Source: Cupriavidus sp. 2SB (lineage in GTDB: Bacteria > Pseudomonadota > Gammaproteobacteria > Burkholderiales > Burkholderiaceae). From it: 64,000 nucleotides of DNA. The notes below the pieces were generated by a model that was given only the letters and a program-made list of their open reading frames with translations, ran no database searches and was not told the origin of the DNA. The stretch covers positions 1 to 64,000 of the forward strand of contig NZ_SCMX01000008.1 in the NCBI RefSeq assembly GCF_005503625.1, read 5' to 3'. The position numbers were made by a program, and so were the translations under genes. Below, piece by piece: positions 1 to 10,011 of the stretch; position 1 is the stretch's first letter; every line of letters starts with the position of its first letter.

Positions 1-1577
1 CCTTGCGCACGCTTCGTCAGCCAGACGAACACGATCAGCACGAAGAACAGCACGCCGGAAATCCAGAAGATATCGTTTGCCCCCAGCATCGATGCCTGGA
101 GCGAGATATTTCGTTCGATGGAGCCGATGGCCTGCATCTTCGACATGCCCATACTCATCAGGTGATCCAGCTGCTGCTGGTAGATCGGATTGTACGGATT
201 GATCTGTTCGACGAGTTGCGCATGATGCAGCGCCGAGCGGTTTTCCCAGAGCGTAGTCGAGATCGATGCGCCGATGGCGCCGAACGTGATTCGCACGAAG
301 TTCGACAGCCCGGAAGCAGCCGGAATCTTCTCAGGCGGCTGGCCTGACAGGATGATCGAGGTCAGCGGGATGAAGAACATCGCCATGGCCGCGCCCTGAA
401 TCAACGTCGGAATCACCAGCGCCCGCGTATCTACCCCGGTCGTGAAGCCCGCCCGCATGAAGCTGACCGCGCCGAATGTGATGAACGCCGTAGTGGCGAT
501 CCACCGTGCGTCTACCTTGGGCAGCACCCGGCCGATGATCGGGGACAGAATGATTGCAAAAATCCCCACTGGCGCGGTGACCAGACCGGCGTCGGTTGCC
601 GTGTAGCCCACGATGGTCTGCAGCCATAGCGGCAGGATCACCAGGTTGCCAAAGAACAGCCCGTAAGCCACCGAGATGGCTACCACGCCCGCGGCGAAAT
701 TGCGGCCGCGGAACAGGTGGATATCGACGATCGGGTGCTTCTCGTACAGTTCCCAGATCAGGAAGAACAGGAAGCCCACGATGGCGATCACGGTTAGTGC
801 GACGATCACGCCGGAGTGGAACCAGTCGAGTTCCTTGCCCTTGTCGAGCATCAACTGCATCGACCCTACCCAGATGACCAGCAGTGCCAGGCCGATGCGG
901 TCGATGGGCAGCGACTTGGTTGGTGTTTCGCGGTCCTTGTAGATGACCCAGGTTACATAGGCCGTCAGGATGCCGATGGGGATGTTGATGTAGAAGATCC
1001 ACGGCCACGTCATGTTGTCCGAGATCCAGCCGCCGAGCAGCGGCCCCATGATTGGGGCAACGAGCGTGGTCATGCCCCATAACGCGAGTGCCATGGAGCT
1101 TTTGGCCGGTGGATAGCTGGCCAGCAGCAGCGCCTGTGAGAGCGGAATCATCGGGCCCGCCACGGCACCTTGCAGGACGCGTGCGGCAAGCAGGGTCTCC
1201 AGGTTCGGCGCCACGCCGCAAAGCCACGACGACACCACGAACAGCAGGATCGACAGCACGAACAGGCGTACGGCACCGAAGCGCTGGGTCAGCCATCCGG
1301 TCAACGGCACCGAGATGGCGTTGGCTACCGCGAACGACGTGATGACCCAGGTGCCCTGGTTCGGCGACACGCCAAGGTCGCCCGAGATGGCCGGGATGGA
1401 CACGTTGGCGATCGACGAGTCGAGCACGTTCATGAACGTGGCCAGCGACAGCGCGATGGTGCCCAACACGAGTTTGCCGCCCGTGAGTGGCGGATGCTGC
1501 GCGGGGCGAGCGGGGGGCGCCGGCTTGGGTGCCGGCGCCGCGCTGTCGTCCGGCGTAGCGGTGATGGAATTAGCCAT
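1..1577 (-). CDS. emrB: EmrB/QacA-family (DHA2) drug:H+ antiporter, 3' end cut by window
   Basis: Inner-membrane proton-driven exporter of a tripartite multidrug pump. Translation from the ATG at 1577 gives 525 codons to the window edge, close to the usual 510-530 aa, so only the last few residues are missing. It shows a Pro/Ala-rich N-tail, then DHA2 segments such as LDSSIANVSIPAI (D in TM1) and the motif-C-like LVAPIMGPLLGGWIS, with about 14 hydrophobic stretches. It starts 22 bp downstream of emrA, so it is translated from the same message and partners EmrA and the outer-membrane factor. Substrate cannot be read from sequence. Confidence 0.93.
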   Translation of the reverse strand, partial: MANSITATPDDSAAPAPKPAPPARPAQHPPLTGGKLVLGTIALSLATFMNVLDSSIANVSIPAISGDLGVSPNQGTWVITSFAVANAISVPLTGWLTQRFGAVRLFVLSILLFVVSSWLCGVAPNLETLLAARVLQGAVAGPMIPLSQALLLASYPPAKSSMALALWGMTTLVAPIMGPLLGGWISDNMTWPWIFYINIPIGILTAYVTWVIYKDRETPTKSLPIDRIGLALLVIWVGSMQLMLDKGKELDWFHSGVIVALTVIAIVGFLFFLIWELYEKHPIVDIHLFRGRNFAAGVVAISVAYGLFFGNLVILPLWLQTIVGYTATDAGLVTAPVGIFAIILSPIIGRVLPKVDARWIATTAFITFGAVSFMRAGFTTGVDTRALVIPTLIQGAAMAMFFIPLTSIILSGQPPEKIPAASGLSNFVRITFGAIGASISTTLWENRSALHHAQLVEQINPYNPIYQQQLDHLMSMGMSKMQAIGSIERNISLQASMLGANDIFWISGVLFFVLIVFVWLTKRAQ

Positions 1578-1599
1578 TGGCAGTCAGCGGTTCGTCGGT

Positions 1600-2832
1600 T
1601 CAGCTATGGGCCGCGGGAAACTTCGGAGCCATGGCGCGTGGCGCACCCGTGGCCGCCGGCGCTGCCGTGCGTCCGCCGTTGTTCAGGGCGATAATGCGAG
1701 CGATCAGCGCGTCGGCATCTTCTGCCACCTTGTCGTAGACATTGGTCTGCATTGGGCGGCCCTTCGTAGCGTTGACCATGGCCGCGCCTTCCTCGTTGCG
1801 CACATCGACCGTGACATTCATCGACAGACCCACGCGCAGCGGATGATCCTTCAATTGCTTGGCATCGAGCGCGATACGCACCGGCAGGCGCTGCACCACC
1901 TTGATCCAGTTGCCGGTGGCGTTCTGCGCCGGCAGCAGCGAGAAGGCCGCACCCGTGCCGGCCGAGAAGCCTTCGACGTGGCCCGTGTACTTGACCTTCG
2001 AGCCGTAGACATCGGCTTCTAGCTCGACGGGCTGCCCGATGCGCATATGCGTGATCTGCACTTCCTTGAAGTTGGCGTCCACCCAGACCTGGTCGAGCGG
2101 CACCACGGCCATCAGCGGCGCGCCAGGCTGCACGCGCTGGCCAACCTGCACCGAGCGCTTGGCCACGTAGCCTGTGACCGGCGCGGGAATTGTCGATCGT
2201 GCGAACGCCAGGTAGGCCGAGCGCAGGTTGGCGGCGGCGCGCTGGACGCTCGGGTGCTTCTCGACCGTGGTCTGGTCGGTCAGCACCTTGTTCGAGGCCA
2301 GTTGTTCCTGCGCGGCCAGCAGTGCCGATTCGGCGGCCTTCAGCGAGGTCTGTGCGTGGGCGATTTCCTCGCTCGACACGGCGCCCGAGCCGGCGATGGC
2401 CTGGCGGCGGCGAAGGTCGTCTCGCGCCTTGGCCACATCGGCTTCGCGCAGCGCCACGTTGGCGGCCAGCGACCCATTGTTGACGTACAGCGTGCGTACT
2501 TCGCGCACGGCTTGCGCGAGCTGGGCCTCGGCCTGTTCCATGGTGACCTGCGAGTCGGCGCGGTCGAGCTGGATCAGCGGCTGGCCGGCGGTGACGAGTT
2601 GCGTGTCGTCGGCTGCAATCGATACCACGGTGCCGCCCACGAGCGGGGTGACCTGCACAACGTTGCCGGCCACGTAGGCATCGTCGGTGTTCTCGAAGTG
2701 GCGCGCGTACAGACCCCAGTAGAGGCCATAGCCGATGCCTGCCACCACCACGGCGGCGGTCAGCGAGATCAGCAGGCGGCGGCGCTTGCCGTTGTTTTCA
2801 GCCGCGGCGGCTGCTTGTTGGTTGGAGCTCAT
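1600..2832 (-). CDS. emrA: HlyD/EmrA-family periplasmic adaptor (membrane fusion protein)
   Basis: The 410-residue adaptor links EmrB to the outer-membrane factor. One N-terminal TM helix lies at about residues 20-40 after a short polar tail. The biotinyl-lipoyl half-motif (NTDDAYVAGNVVQVTPLVGG) comes next, then a long alpha-hairpin rich in Ala/Glu/Gln at about 95-200, the second lipoyl half (STIPAPVTGYVAKRSVQVGQ) and a beta-barrel domain. The last 40 residues are an Ala/Pro-rich tail. It lies 63 bp after the OMF gene and 22 bp before emrB. Confidence 0.93.
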   Translation of the reverse strand: MSSNQQAAAAAENNGKRRRLLISLTAAVVVAGIGYGLYWGLYARHFENTDDAYVAGNVVQVTPLVGGTVVSIAADDTQLVTAGQPLIQLDRADSQVTMEQAEAQLAQAVREVRTLYVNNGSLAANVALREADVAKARDDLRRRQAIAGSGAVSSEEIAHAQTSLKAAESALLAAQEQLASNKVLTDQTTVEKHPSVQRAAANLRSAYLAFARSTIPAPVTGYVAKRSVQVGQRVQPGAPLMAVVPLDQVWVDANFKEVQITHMRIGQPVELEADVYGSKVKYTGHVEGFSAGTGAAFSLLPAQNATGNWIKVVQRLPVRIALDAKQLKDHPLRVGLSMNVTVDVRNEEGAAMVNATKGRPMQTNVYDKVAEDADALIARIIALNNGGRTAAPAATGAPRAMAPKFPAAHS

Positions 2833-2895
2833 GATCGAATTCTCGTCCGTAATGTCGTCGTATCTTGCGTTTGCCCGGGTCTTGGCGATGCAGCG

Positions 2896-4419
2896 TCAGC
2901 CGTGTGCGCCCGAGGTCTTGGTCTTTTCGGTTTGTTCGGCCTTGCCCGTGGCCCCGACGGGTTCCTCGTAACCGCCACCCAGTGCTTTCATCAGTCCGAT
3001 CTGCAGATCGAGCCGGCGCGCCTGCAGGTCGGTGGACAGGCGTCGTTGCTGCAGCACGTTGCTCTCGGTGTTGAGCACGGTCAGTTGCGTGCCGAGGCCG
3101 GCCTTGTAGCGCGTGATGGAAAGCGAGTAGGCGTGTTCCGCCAGATCGAGCGCTTCGCGTTGAGTGCGGATTTGCTGATCGACGCTGCGGATGCTCGTCA
3201 CCGTATCGGCAGTCTCGCGCAGGGCATCGACCAGCGTCTGGTTGTAGCTGGCCGCAGCGATGTCGTACTGCGCGTACTTGCCCTTGAGGTTCGCGCGCAA
3301 GCGTCCGCCTGCGAAGATTGGCAGCTTCAGCGTGGGACCCACGCCGAACGTGCGGCTGATCCCCATCAGCAGGTTCGACGGATCGAGCGATGCGTAGCCT
3401 GCGAACGCGGTCAGCGTGAGATCGGGCAGGAATTCCTTCTTCGCCACGCTGATGTCCTGCGACGCGGCTTCCACGCGCCAGCGCGCAGCCACGAGGTCGG
3501 GGCGGCGTCCTATCAGGCCGATGGTCAGGTCGTCGGGCAGTTGTGGCGTGGCGTTGGCGAGCAGCGTCGGCTTGGCGATCTGCAGGCCACGGTCCGGGCC
3601 CTTGCCGAGCAGCGCGGCGATCTGGTTGCGGGCGAGGGCAATTTCCTCATCCACGCGCTGCAGATCGGTCTGAGCGGCAGCCACGGTGCCGCGTGCCTGC
3701 GTGGTTTCCACCTGGGTGTCGAGGCCGGCGGCCAGGCGCTGGCGCGACAGGTCGGTCAGGTCGCGGCGCTGGGCGATGGCGCGTTCGGCCACGTCGCGCT
3801 GCGCATAGAGTGCAGCCAGACGGTTGTAGCCGCGTGCGATCGACGTGGTCAGCATCAGCCGTGCCGCCTGGCTTTCGGCTTCCATGGAGCGGTCTTCGGA
3901 GAGCGCGGCTTCCAGTGCGTCGCGGTTCTTGCCCCAGAAGTCGAGATCCCACGACAGTCCAAGCTGCAGGCGCGTCTGGTTCTGCCACGAGCCGGCGAGC
4001 GGCGTACCTTCGAACAGATCGGTTTCGGAGAAGCGCTGGCGCACCAGGCTGCCTTCGAAATCGACACCCGGGTACAGCGCGGCACGCGTGGCATCGGCCA
4101 TGGCGCGCGACGCTTGCAGGCGCGCGATCGCCACTTGCAGGTTCGGATTGTCCAGGATGGCTTCGTCGACGAGCTTGCGCAATTGCGCATCGTGGAACTG
4201 GTCGACCCAATCCTGCGACGGCCATTGGCCGTGGTCGTTGGTGAACGTCTGCGGCGAGGTCAGCGTGGCGGGATCGGCCACATGCTGCGTGCTCTGCGAA
4301 TTGCCGAACGCGGCACAGCCGGCCAGTACGGCCGCAGCGAGCAGCGTCAGGGCAAGGGCGCCGGTCCGGTGCCATTCCCGGTGCGGATGCGTCGGGGCGG
4401 AAGAATGAATGGGTGTCAT
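2896..4419 (-). CDS. NodT-family outer-membrane factor lipoprotein of the efflux system
   Basis: TolC-like channel of resistance-nodulation/EmrAB-type pumps (NodT family), 507 aa from the ATG at 4419. That start puts a lipoprotein signal peptide (ALTLLAAAVLAGC, lipobox LAGC) at residues 12-35. An upstream in-frame ATG at 4485 would bury the signal and is less likely. Two OEP repeats follow, with heptad-rich helices and the typical SWDLDFWGKNRDALEAA and RRPDLVAARWRVEAA motifs. The C-terminus is Lys/Glu-rich. It sits between the regulator and emrA in one operon. Confidence 0.9.
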   Translation of the reverse strand: MTPIHSSAPTHPHREWHRTGALALTLLAAAVLAGCAAFGNSQSTQHVADPATLTSPQTFTNDHGQWPSQDWVDQFHDAQLRKLVDEAILDNPNLQVAIARLQASRAMADATRAALYPGVDFEGSLVRQRFSETDLFEGTPLAGSWQNQTRLQLGLSWDLDFWGKNRDALEAALSEDRSMEAESQAARLMLTTSIARGYNRLAALYAQRDVAERAIAQRRDLTDLSRQRLAAGLDTQVETTQARGTVAAAQTDLQRVDEEIALARNQIAALLGKGPDRGLQIAKPTLLANATPQLPDDLTIGLIGRRPDLVAARWRVEAASQDISVAKKEFLPDLTLTAFAGYASLDPSNLLMGISRTFGVGPTLKLPIFAGGRLRANLKGKYAQYDIAAASYNQTLVDALRETADTVTSIRSVDQQIRTQREALDLAEHAYSLSITRYKAGLGTQLTVLNTESNVLQQRRLSTDLQARRLDLQIGLMKALGGGYEEPVGATGKAEQTEKTKTSGAHG

Positions 4420-4524
4420 GGAACAGGTGCGTTGACGCTGACTCTCGGGGCCGGAAACAACGGGCATCCGGCCGTTTGGGTTCACTGCAAGGACTGGTGC
4501 GCCATCTGGGCACTATCGGAAGGG

Positions 4525-5028
4525 CTATTCGGAATTGCGGTCCTGCGGACATCCGGCTTCGCCGGCAGGGCAGGTATTGGTGATGATCCGCTGCAGCATG
4601 CCGCACAGCACATCGATCTCTTGTTGCGAGAAGCCATCGAAGCCACGGCGCATGACGTTACACAACGCGACAGGCAACTTCTCCACCAGTGCATCGCCTT
4701 CGGCCGTGATCGACAAATCCACCACGCGGCGGTCGTCGTCACGCCGCGTGCGGGCAATCAGCCCGCGCTTTTCCATACGGCTCAGCAGGCGGGTGACCGA
4801 ACCTGCGTCCGTGTTGAGCGCGCGCGCCAGATCCGTGACGGTGGTGGCCTCGCCCTCGGCGAGCATCATCAGGCAGATGGCCTGCGCGTGCGTCATGTCC
4901 AGGCCGCTGACTTCCTGTTCCACCCCTAGCGACAGCACGTTCTTGGCGCGCGCGAGCAAATAGCCCACGCTTTTGCCGATTTGATAGTCGGCAGGATCGA
5001 ACAGATCGGCAGGTGAATGAGAAGTCAT
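4525..5028 (-). CDS. emrR: MarR-family transcriptional regulator of the efflux operon
   Basis: A 167-aa winged-helix repressor that senses small phenolic or drug ligands in this family. The ATG at 5028 is chosen over the ATG at 5058 because the latter lies inside the operator. Visible parts are a helical N-terminus, the wHTH ATTVTDLARALNTDAGSVTR, the wing RMEKRGLIARTRRDDDRRVV (the classic D-x-R-x-D/R-R MarR wing), and a C-terminal dimerisation helix pair. It is the first gene of the operon and 105 bp upstream of the outer-membrane factor. Autoregulation through the palindrome at 5043-5062 is inferred. Confidence 0.9.
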   Translation of the reverse strand: MTSHSPADLFDPADYQIGKSVGYLLARAKNVLSLGVEQEVSGLDMTHAQAICLMMLAEGEATTVTDLARALNTDAGSVTRLLSRMEKRGLIARTRRDDDRRVVDLSITAEGDALVEKLPVALCNVMRRGFDGFSQQEIDVLCGMLQRIITNTCPAGEAGCPQDRNSE

Positions 5029-5042
5029 CTCTTGGCGCGGCA

Positions 5043-5062
5043 ATATTTGTCTGAGCAAATAT
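5043..5062. promoter_or_regulatory. MarR operator, perfect 7-bp inverted repeat
   Basis: ATATTTG-N6-CAAATAT lies 15 bp upstream of the regulator start. It overlaps the -10 of the leftward promoter (TATATT at 5063-5058, -35 TTGCGA at 5087-5082, spacing 18). AT-rich palindromes of this size are usual MarR/EmrR targets. Confidence 0.75.
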
Positions 5063-5223
5063 AGCTAATCGGCTATGCCACTCGCAAGCGTCACAATTGG
5101 TTATTGCAATTTACGCAATGGCTGCCCTTGATCTATGCTGAAGAACCATAGCGCGTTCCGCGCTGCAACATGCTAGAATGTCGGGTTAATTTTTCTTCCG
5201 ATTGCCCGATTTCAGGGGACCGA

Positions 5224-7044
5224 ATGACCCGCGCCATCCGTAATATCGCCATCATCGCTCACGTCGATCATGGCAAGACCACTCTGGTCGACCAACTCCT
5301 GCGTCAGGCAGGCACCTTCCGCGACAACCAGCAAATGGTTGAGCGCGTGATGGACTCCAACGACCTGGAAAAGGAGCGCGGGATCACGATTCTCGCGAAG
5401 AACTGTGCCGTGGAGTACAACGGCACGCACATCAACATCGTGGACACCCCGGGCCACGCCGACTTCGGCGGTGAAGTGGAGCGCGTACTGTCGATGGTCG
5501 ACGGCGTGCTGCTGCTGGTCGATGCCGTGGAAGGCCCGATGCCGCAGACGCGTTTCGTGACGCGCAAGGCGCTGGCCCTGGGCCTGAAGCCGATCGTCGT
5601 GATCAACAAGATCGACCGCCCGGGCGCACGTCCTGACTGGGTGATCAACCAGACGTTCGACCTGTTCGACAAGCTGGGCGCCAACGACGAACAGCTCGAC
5701 TTCCCCGTCATCTACGCATCGGGCCTGAACGGCTATGCCGGCCTGACCGAAGACGTGCGCGATGGCGACATGAAGCCGTTGTTCGAGACCGTGCTGACCA
5801 AGGTGCCGGTCCGTAACGACGATCCGGATGGTCCCCTGCAGATGCAGATCATCTCGCTGGACTACTCCAGCTACGTCGGCAAGATCGGCGTTGGCCGCAT
5901 CTCGCGTGGCCGCGCCCGTGCGCTGCAGGACGTGGTGGTCAAGTTCGGTCCGGAAGGCAACCCGATCAAGGGCCGTATCAACCAGGTGCTGAAGTTCCGT
6001 GGCCTGGAGCGCGAGATCGTGCCCGAAGCCGAAGCCGGCGACATCGTGCTGATCAACGGTATCGAGGAACTGGGCATTGGCTGCACCGTGTGCGCTCCCG
6101 AAGCCCTGGACGCACTGCCGATGCTGAAGGTGGACGAGCCCACGCTGACGATGAACTTCTGCGTGAACACGTCCCCGCTGGCCGGCCGTGAAGGCAAGTT
6201 CGTCACGAGCCGCCAGCTGCGCGAGCGTCTGGACCGCGAACTGAAGGCAAACGTGGCACTGCGCGTGCAGGACACCGGCGACGACACGATCTTCGAAGTC
6301 TCGGGCCGTGGCGAACTGCACCTGACGATTCTGCTGGAAAACATGCGCCGTGAAGGCTACGAGCTGGCCGTGTCGCGTCCGCGCGTGGTGTTCAAGGACA
6401 TCGGCGGCGTCAAGCACGAGCCGTTCGAACTGCTGACCGTGGACGTCGAAGACGGCCATCAGGGTTCGGTCATGGAAGAACTGGGTCGCCGCAAGGGCGA
6501 ACTGCTCGACATGGCATCGGACGGCAAGGGCCGCACACGTCTGGAATACCGTATTCCGGCACGTGGCCTGATCGGCTTCCAGGGCGAGTTCCTGACGCTG
6601 ACGCGCGGTACCGGCCTGATCAGCCACATCTTCGACGACTACGCGCCGCTGCGCGAAGGCGGCCTGGGTGAGCGCCACAACGGCGTGCTGATCTCGCAGG
6701 ACGACGGCGACGCCGTGGCCTACGCACTGTGGAAGCTGCAGGATCGCGGCCGCATGTTCGTGAAGCCGGGCGATGCACTGTACGAAGGCATGATCATCGG
6801 CATTCACAGCCGCGACAACGACCTCGTCGTGAACCCGATCAAGGGCAAGCAGCTGACCAACGTGCGCGCCTCGGGTACTGACGAAGCCGTGCGCCTGGTG
6901 CCGCCGATCCAGATGTCGCTCGAATACGCGGTGGAATTCATCGCTGACGACGAACTGGTCGAGATCACGCCGAAGAGCATTCGTCTGCGCAAGCGCCACC
7001 TGAAGGAGCACGAGCGCAAGCGTGCTTCGCGCGAAGCGGTGTAA
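5224..7044 (+). CDS. typA: Ribosome-associated GTPase TypA/BipA
   Basis: Translational GTPase that binds the 70S ribosome and supports 50S assembly and stress or cold growth. The 606 aa match the family length. The ATG at 5224 follows the Shine-Dalgarno AGGGGA at 5214-5219. G-domain motifs: G1 [10 protein letters not shown]2 around RGITI, G3 [16 protein letters not shown]4 NKIDRP. Domains II and III, an EF-G-like domain V ([19 protein letters not shown]) and the BipA-specific C-terminal domain ([15 protein letters not shown]) follow. It is a single-gene unit with its own terminator. Confidence 0.97.
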   Translation: MTRAIRNIAIIAHVDHGKTTLVDQLLRQAGTFRDNQQMVERVMDSNDLEKERGITILAKNCAVEYNGTHINIVDTPGHADFGGEVERVLSMVDGVLLLVDAVEGPMPQTRFVTRKALALGLKPIVVINKIDRPGARPDWVINQTFDLFDKLGANDEQLDFPVIYASGLNGYAGLTEDVRDGDMKPLFETVLTKVPVRNDDPDGPLQMQIISLDYSSYVGKIGVGRISRGRARALQDVVVKFGPEGNPIKGRINQVLKFRGLEREIVPEAEAGDIVLINGIEELGIGCTVCAPEALDALPMLKVDEPTLTMNFCVNTSPLAGREGKFVTSRQLRERLDRELKANVALRVQDTGDDTIFEVSGRGELHLTILLENMRREGYELAVSRPRVVFKDIGGVKHEPFELLTVDVEDGHQGSVMEELGRRKGELLDMASDGKGRTRLEYRIPARGLIGFQGEFLTLTRGTGLISHIFDDYAPLREGGLGERHNGVLISQDDGDAVAYALWKLQDRGRMFVKPGDALYEGMIIGIHSRDNDLVVNPIKGKQLTNVRASGTDEAVRLVPPIQMSLEYAVEFIADDELVEITPKSIRLRKRHLKEHERKRASREAV

Positions 7045-7062
7045 ATCTCCGCATCGCAAGGT

Positions 7063-7094
7063 AAAAAACCGCGCCCTGGTGGCGCGGTTTTTTT
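7063..7094 (+). terminator. Rho-independent terminator of typA
   Basis: An 11-bp or longer GC stem (AACCGCGCC / GGCGCGGTT) with a 5-nt loop and a run of seven T, 18 nt after the typA stop. Confidence 0.92.
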
Positions 7095-7109
7095 ATTGTC
7101 GAGACGCTA

Positions 7110-8039
7110 TCACATACCAGGGGTTTGCTCCCCTCTTCCTCCGGGAGGGGGGCCGGGGGAGAGGGCCAGCGCATCAACCGCTTCAGCATCAGCCTTCGCC
7201 CGCCACTCCGGCGGCTTCCACAAATACCGCAGATCCCGATCCCGCCAGACATCCGCGAACATGTCGCGCCATTCGTGGAAGGTCAGCGTCAGCGGATTGT
7301 GCGTGCGGATCTGCCGCGTGATGCCGTACTGCGGCGCGTCTTCCTCGGGCACGAACGTGCCGAACATCCGATCCCAGATCGTCAGCACGCCCGCGTAGTT
7401 TCGATCGATGTATTGCGGATTCTTCGCGTGATGCACGCGGTGGACGCTCGGTGTGTTCACGAGTTTCTCGACGAGGGGCCAGCGCTGCCCGAGTCGCGTA
7501 TGCACGAAGAACTGGAATGCGAGGTTCAGGCCCACGGCCAGGATCACCCAGTCTGGCGAGAATCCGATCCACGCCAGCGGAATCCAGAACAGCCACATGC
7601 CGGAAATCGGATAGGTCAGGCTTTGCCGGAACGCCGTGGAGAAATTCATTCCTTCGGACGAATGGTGGGCCACATGCGAGGCCCACATCCATCGCACGCG
7701 GTGGCTCGCGCGGTGAAACCAGTAGTAGAGAAAATCCTGCAGCAGCAATAGCAGCGCGAAGGACCACCACGTCTCAGGCACCGCGCGCAGACCCTGCGCA
7801 TAGCACCAGGTGTAGACGGTGCGAATCATCAACCAGAGGAAGAAGGCGTCGGACGCCTGATGCAGCAACGCCAGCGTGGCGTTCGACAGTGTGTCGCGCC
7901 AACTGTAGATCGAGCGATCGCGCTTCGACCAGTACCACGCTTCCCATCCGATGGTCAGCAGGAATACCGGCGCGAAGGCCATCAGGATGAGGCCGGGATC
8001 GAATGTGGCGGCAGTGGCCGTGGAAGCAGGGGCGGTCAT
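7110..8039 (-). CDS. Sterol desaturase/fatty acid hydroxylase superfamily protein
   Basis: Integral-membrane di-iron hydroxylase family; the substrate is unknown in bacteria (lipid or carotenoid-type). The 309 aa start at the ATG at 8039; the longer frame to 8174 has no family sequence. Hydrophobic segments fill the N-terminal half. The histidine clusters are clear: HRASH, HVAHHSSE, HRVHHAKN and a further His at HTRLG. The final 17 codons (PGPPPGGRGEQ...) are encoded by an intergenic repeat, so the natural stop may once have been earlier. Confidence 0.85.
   Translation of the reverse strand: MTAPASTATAATFDPGLILMAFAPVFLLTIGWEAWYWSKRDRSIYSWRDTLSNATLALLHQASDAFFLWLMIRTVYTWCYAQGLRAVPETWWSFALLLLLQDFLYYWFHRASHRVRWMWASHVAHHSSEGMNFSTAFRQSLTYPISGMWLFWIPLAWIGFSPDWVILAVGLNLAFQFFVHTRLGQRWPLVEKLVNTPSVHRVHHAKNPQYIDRNYAGVLTIWDRMFGTFVPEEDAPQYGITRQIRTHNPLTLTFHEWRDMFADVWRDRDLRYLWKPPEWRAKADAEAVDALALSPGPPPGGRGEQTPGM
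7127..7170. repeat. G-rich dyad repeat resembling dispersed intergenic elements
   Basis: Imperfect inverted repeat of the CTCCC...GGGAG type, similar to small elements scattered between genes in beta-proteobacteria. It lies in the 3' end of the hydroxylase gene just after the typA terminator. Confidence 0.45.
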
Positions 8040-8281
8040 CCCGCCAGTGTGCCTATTCCAACGAAAACCGCACTGAGGATTTCCTCCATACGCGGGCTTG
8101 TGCGCGCTTGTCCGGACTTGCGTCACGACAGGTGATGTGTGCGCAACTCTTTCGGCGTCATCACAAAAATGCACGGCTGAACATCACGCGAATGCAATCA
8201 AGTCAGTCGTGGCAATGCCGTCATTGGGATCGTCGGCCATGGAGGAGTGGCCGTCATTCACGTCACGGAGAGAACGCCCCC

Positions 8282-9850
8282 ATGTTTCGCAACACTACGA
8301 TCGGAGCCCGACTGTGGCTCCTGACGATTGTCACCAACTTGTTGCTGCTGATTGTCGGTGCCGTTGGTTGCATCGGCATGTCGCGCAGCAACGATGCCAC
8401 GCGGCAAATCTATCAACAGCAATTGTCGGCAGCATCGTTCCTTGCCGAAGCCCGTTCCAACCAGTTACTCGTGCGCGTGCTGCTGGATCAGGCAGCGTTC
8501 GCCACGAAAGCAGAAGATGGCAAGGCGCGCGCCGCGACGGCGCAGGATTTCGCGCGGCTCTCCGATGCCGCGTGGCAGGGCTACATGGCGATTCCGCGTA
8601 CGCCTGAGCAGGCGCGTGCCACCGACGACGTCTCGGCCAAGCGCCGCGCACTGTTCGAGCAGGGTGTGGCGCCGATGATCGCCGCGTTGCATCGCGGTGA
8701 TCGCGATGCCGTGATGCGTTACGTCATGGAGGAAATTCCGAAACTCGACATCGCCTTCACGGCCGTCAATACCGAACTCGCCAAGCTGCAGGTTGCCAGT
8801 GCAAAGGCCGTCTACGAATCGTCGCAGCAGCGCTATGACTGGCTGCTGACGATTTCCATCGGCGTGCTGCTGGTGGGGCTGGTGTTCAGTACGGTGGTGG
8901 CGTGGCGTCTGCGTGCGTCGATCGTGCAGCCGCTCGATATCGCTATCGCACGTTTTGCGCGGATGGCCGATGGTGACCTGAGCGCATCGACGGATCGCCA
9001 TCTGGGCGTGGACGCCGACGAGCACGCGAAGAGCGAAACCACGCGCATGCTCGGCATGCTGGGCCGCATGCAGCAGAAGCTTGCGCAGATGGTGGGCGAG
9101 GTGCGCGGTGGTGCGGACTCGATCGCGGCGGCCAGCCAGCAGATTGCCAGCGGCAATGCCAACCTGTCGCAACGCACGGAGCAGCAGGCCGCGTCGCTCG
9201 AAGAGACCGCGTCGAGCATGGAGGAACTGACGAGCACGGTGCGCCTGAACGCCGATAGCGCGCGCGAAGCGAGCACGCTGGCTGTGGATGCCCGCTCGCT
9301 GGCCGAGCATGGCAGCGAGGCTGTGGCGCGCGTGCAGACCACGATGCAGCAGATCGACACGGGCGCCAACAAGATCGTCGACATCATCGAGGTGATCGAG
9401 AAAATTGCGTTCCAGACAAACATCCTCGCATTGAACGCGGCGGTGGAAGCGGCAAGGGCCGGCGAACACGGACGTGGCTTTGCCGTGGTGGCCGGCGATG
9501 TGCGCGACCTGTCGCAACGCTGTGCGTCGGCGTCGAAGGAAATTCGTGCGCTGATCGGCGCATCGGTGGCGAATGTGCGCGAAGGGACGGCTCTGGTCAA
9601 TGGTGCGGAGCGCGCCATGCAGGACATCGTCGGCGCTGTGCGGCGGGTGACCGACATCATTGGCGATATCAGCGCAGCGTCCGACGAGCAGTCGCGCGGC
9701 ATCGAGCAGGTGAACGTGGCCGTGTCGCATATGGATGGCATGACGCAGCAGAATGCCGCGCTGGTGGAGGAAGCTGCAGCGGCGGCCGGTTCGCTGGAGG
9801 ATCAGGCGCAGCGGCTCAAGGGGCTGATGGGAACGTTCCGGCTGGCCTGA
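8282..9850 (+). CDS. Methyl-accepting chemotaxis protein (Tar-like chemoreceptor)
   Basis: A 522-aa class 36H-type receptor signalling to CheA/CheW. Order: TM1 at about 10-33, a four-helix-bundle periplasmic sensor at about 35-185 (4HB_MCP type, no recognisable ligand motif), TM2 at about 187-210, HAMP, then the signalling domain. The hairpin tip contains IEKIAFQTNILALNAAVEA and GRGFAVVAGDVRDLSQR. Glu/Gln pairs for methylation flank it. There is no CheR-tethering NWETF tail. Monocistronic; its ATG at 8282 opens directly on the first TM helix. Confidence 0.94.
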   Translation: MFRNTTIGARLWLLTIVTNLLLLIVGAVGCIGMSRSNDATRQIYQQQLSAASFLAEARSNQLLVRVLLDQAAFATKAEDGKARAATAQDFARLSDAAWQGYMAIPRTPEQARATDDVSAKRRALFEQGVAPMIAALHRGDRDAVMRYVMEEIPKLDIAFTAVNTELAKLQVASAKAVYESSQQRYDWLLTISIGVLLVGLVFSTVVAWRLRASIVQPLDIAIARFARMADGDLSASTDRHLGVDADEHAKSETTRMLGMLGRMQQKLAQMVGEVRGGADSIAAASQQIASGNANLSQRTEQQAASLEETASSMEELTSTVRLNADSAREASTLAVDARSLAEHGSEAVARVQTTMQQIDTGANKIVDIIEVIEKIAFQTNILALNAAVEAARAGEHGRGFAVVAGDVRDLSQRCASASKEIRALIGASVANVREGTALVNGAERAMQDIVGAVRRVTDIIGDISAASDEQSRGIEQVNVAVSHMDGMTQQNAALVEEAAAAAGSLEDQAQRLKGLMGTFRLA

Positions 9851-10011
9851 GAACGATGGGTCAAAAGGCCGTCTTCGTGAAACCGCGATGCGAGACTGAG
9901 GCATTTCTCATTCGCTTCCGAATCGGGGCGAAGCGGTCCCGTCAGCGTTGTTTCGCGGGATGTCTGGCGTAGAATCGCTGACGATCAGAACGAAGACGGA
10001 AGAGACTGCAC

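Noticed and set aside
2047-4929. 960-codon plus-strand ORF
   Set aside because: Shadow of emrA, the outer-membrane factor and the MarR gene, whose families are unmistakable on the other strand.
5212-7059. 615-codon minus-strand ORF opposite typA
   Set aside because: Antisense of highly biased typA codons; no family features.
8465-9904. 479-codon minus-strand ORF opposite the chemoreceptor
   Set aside because: His/Arg-rich composition typical of antisense frames in GC-rich genes.
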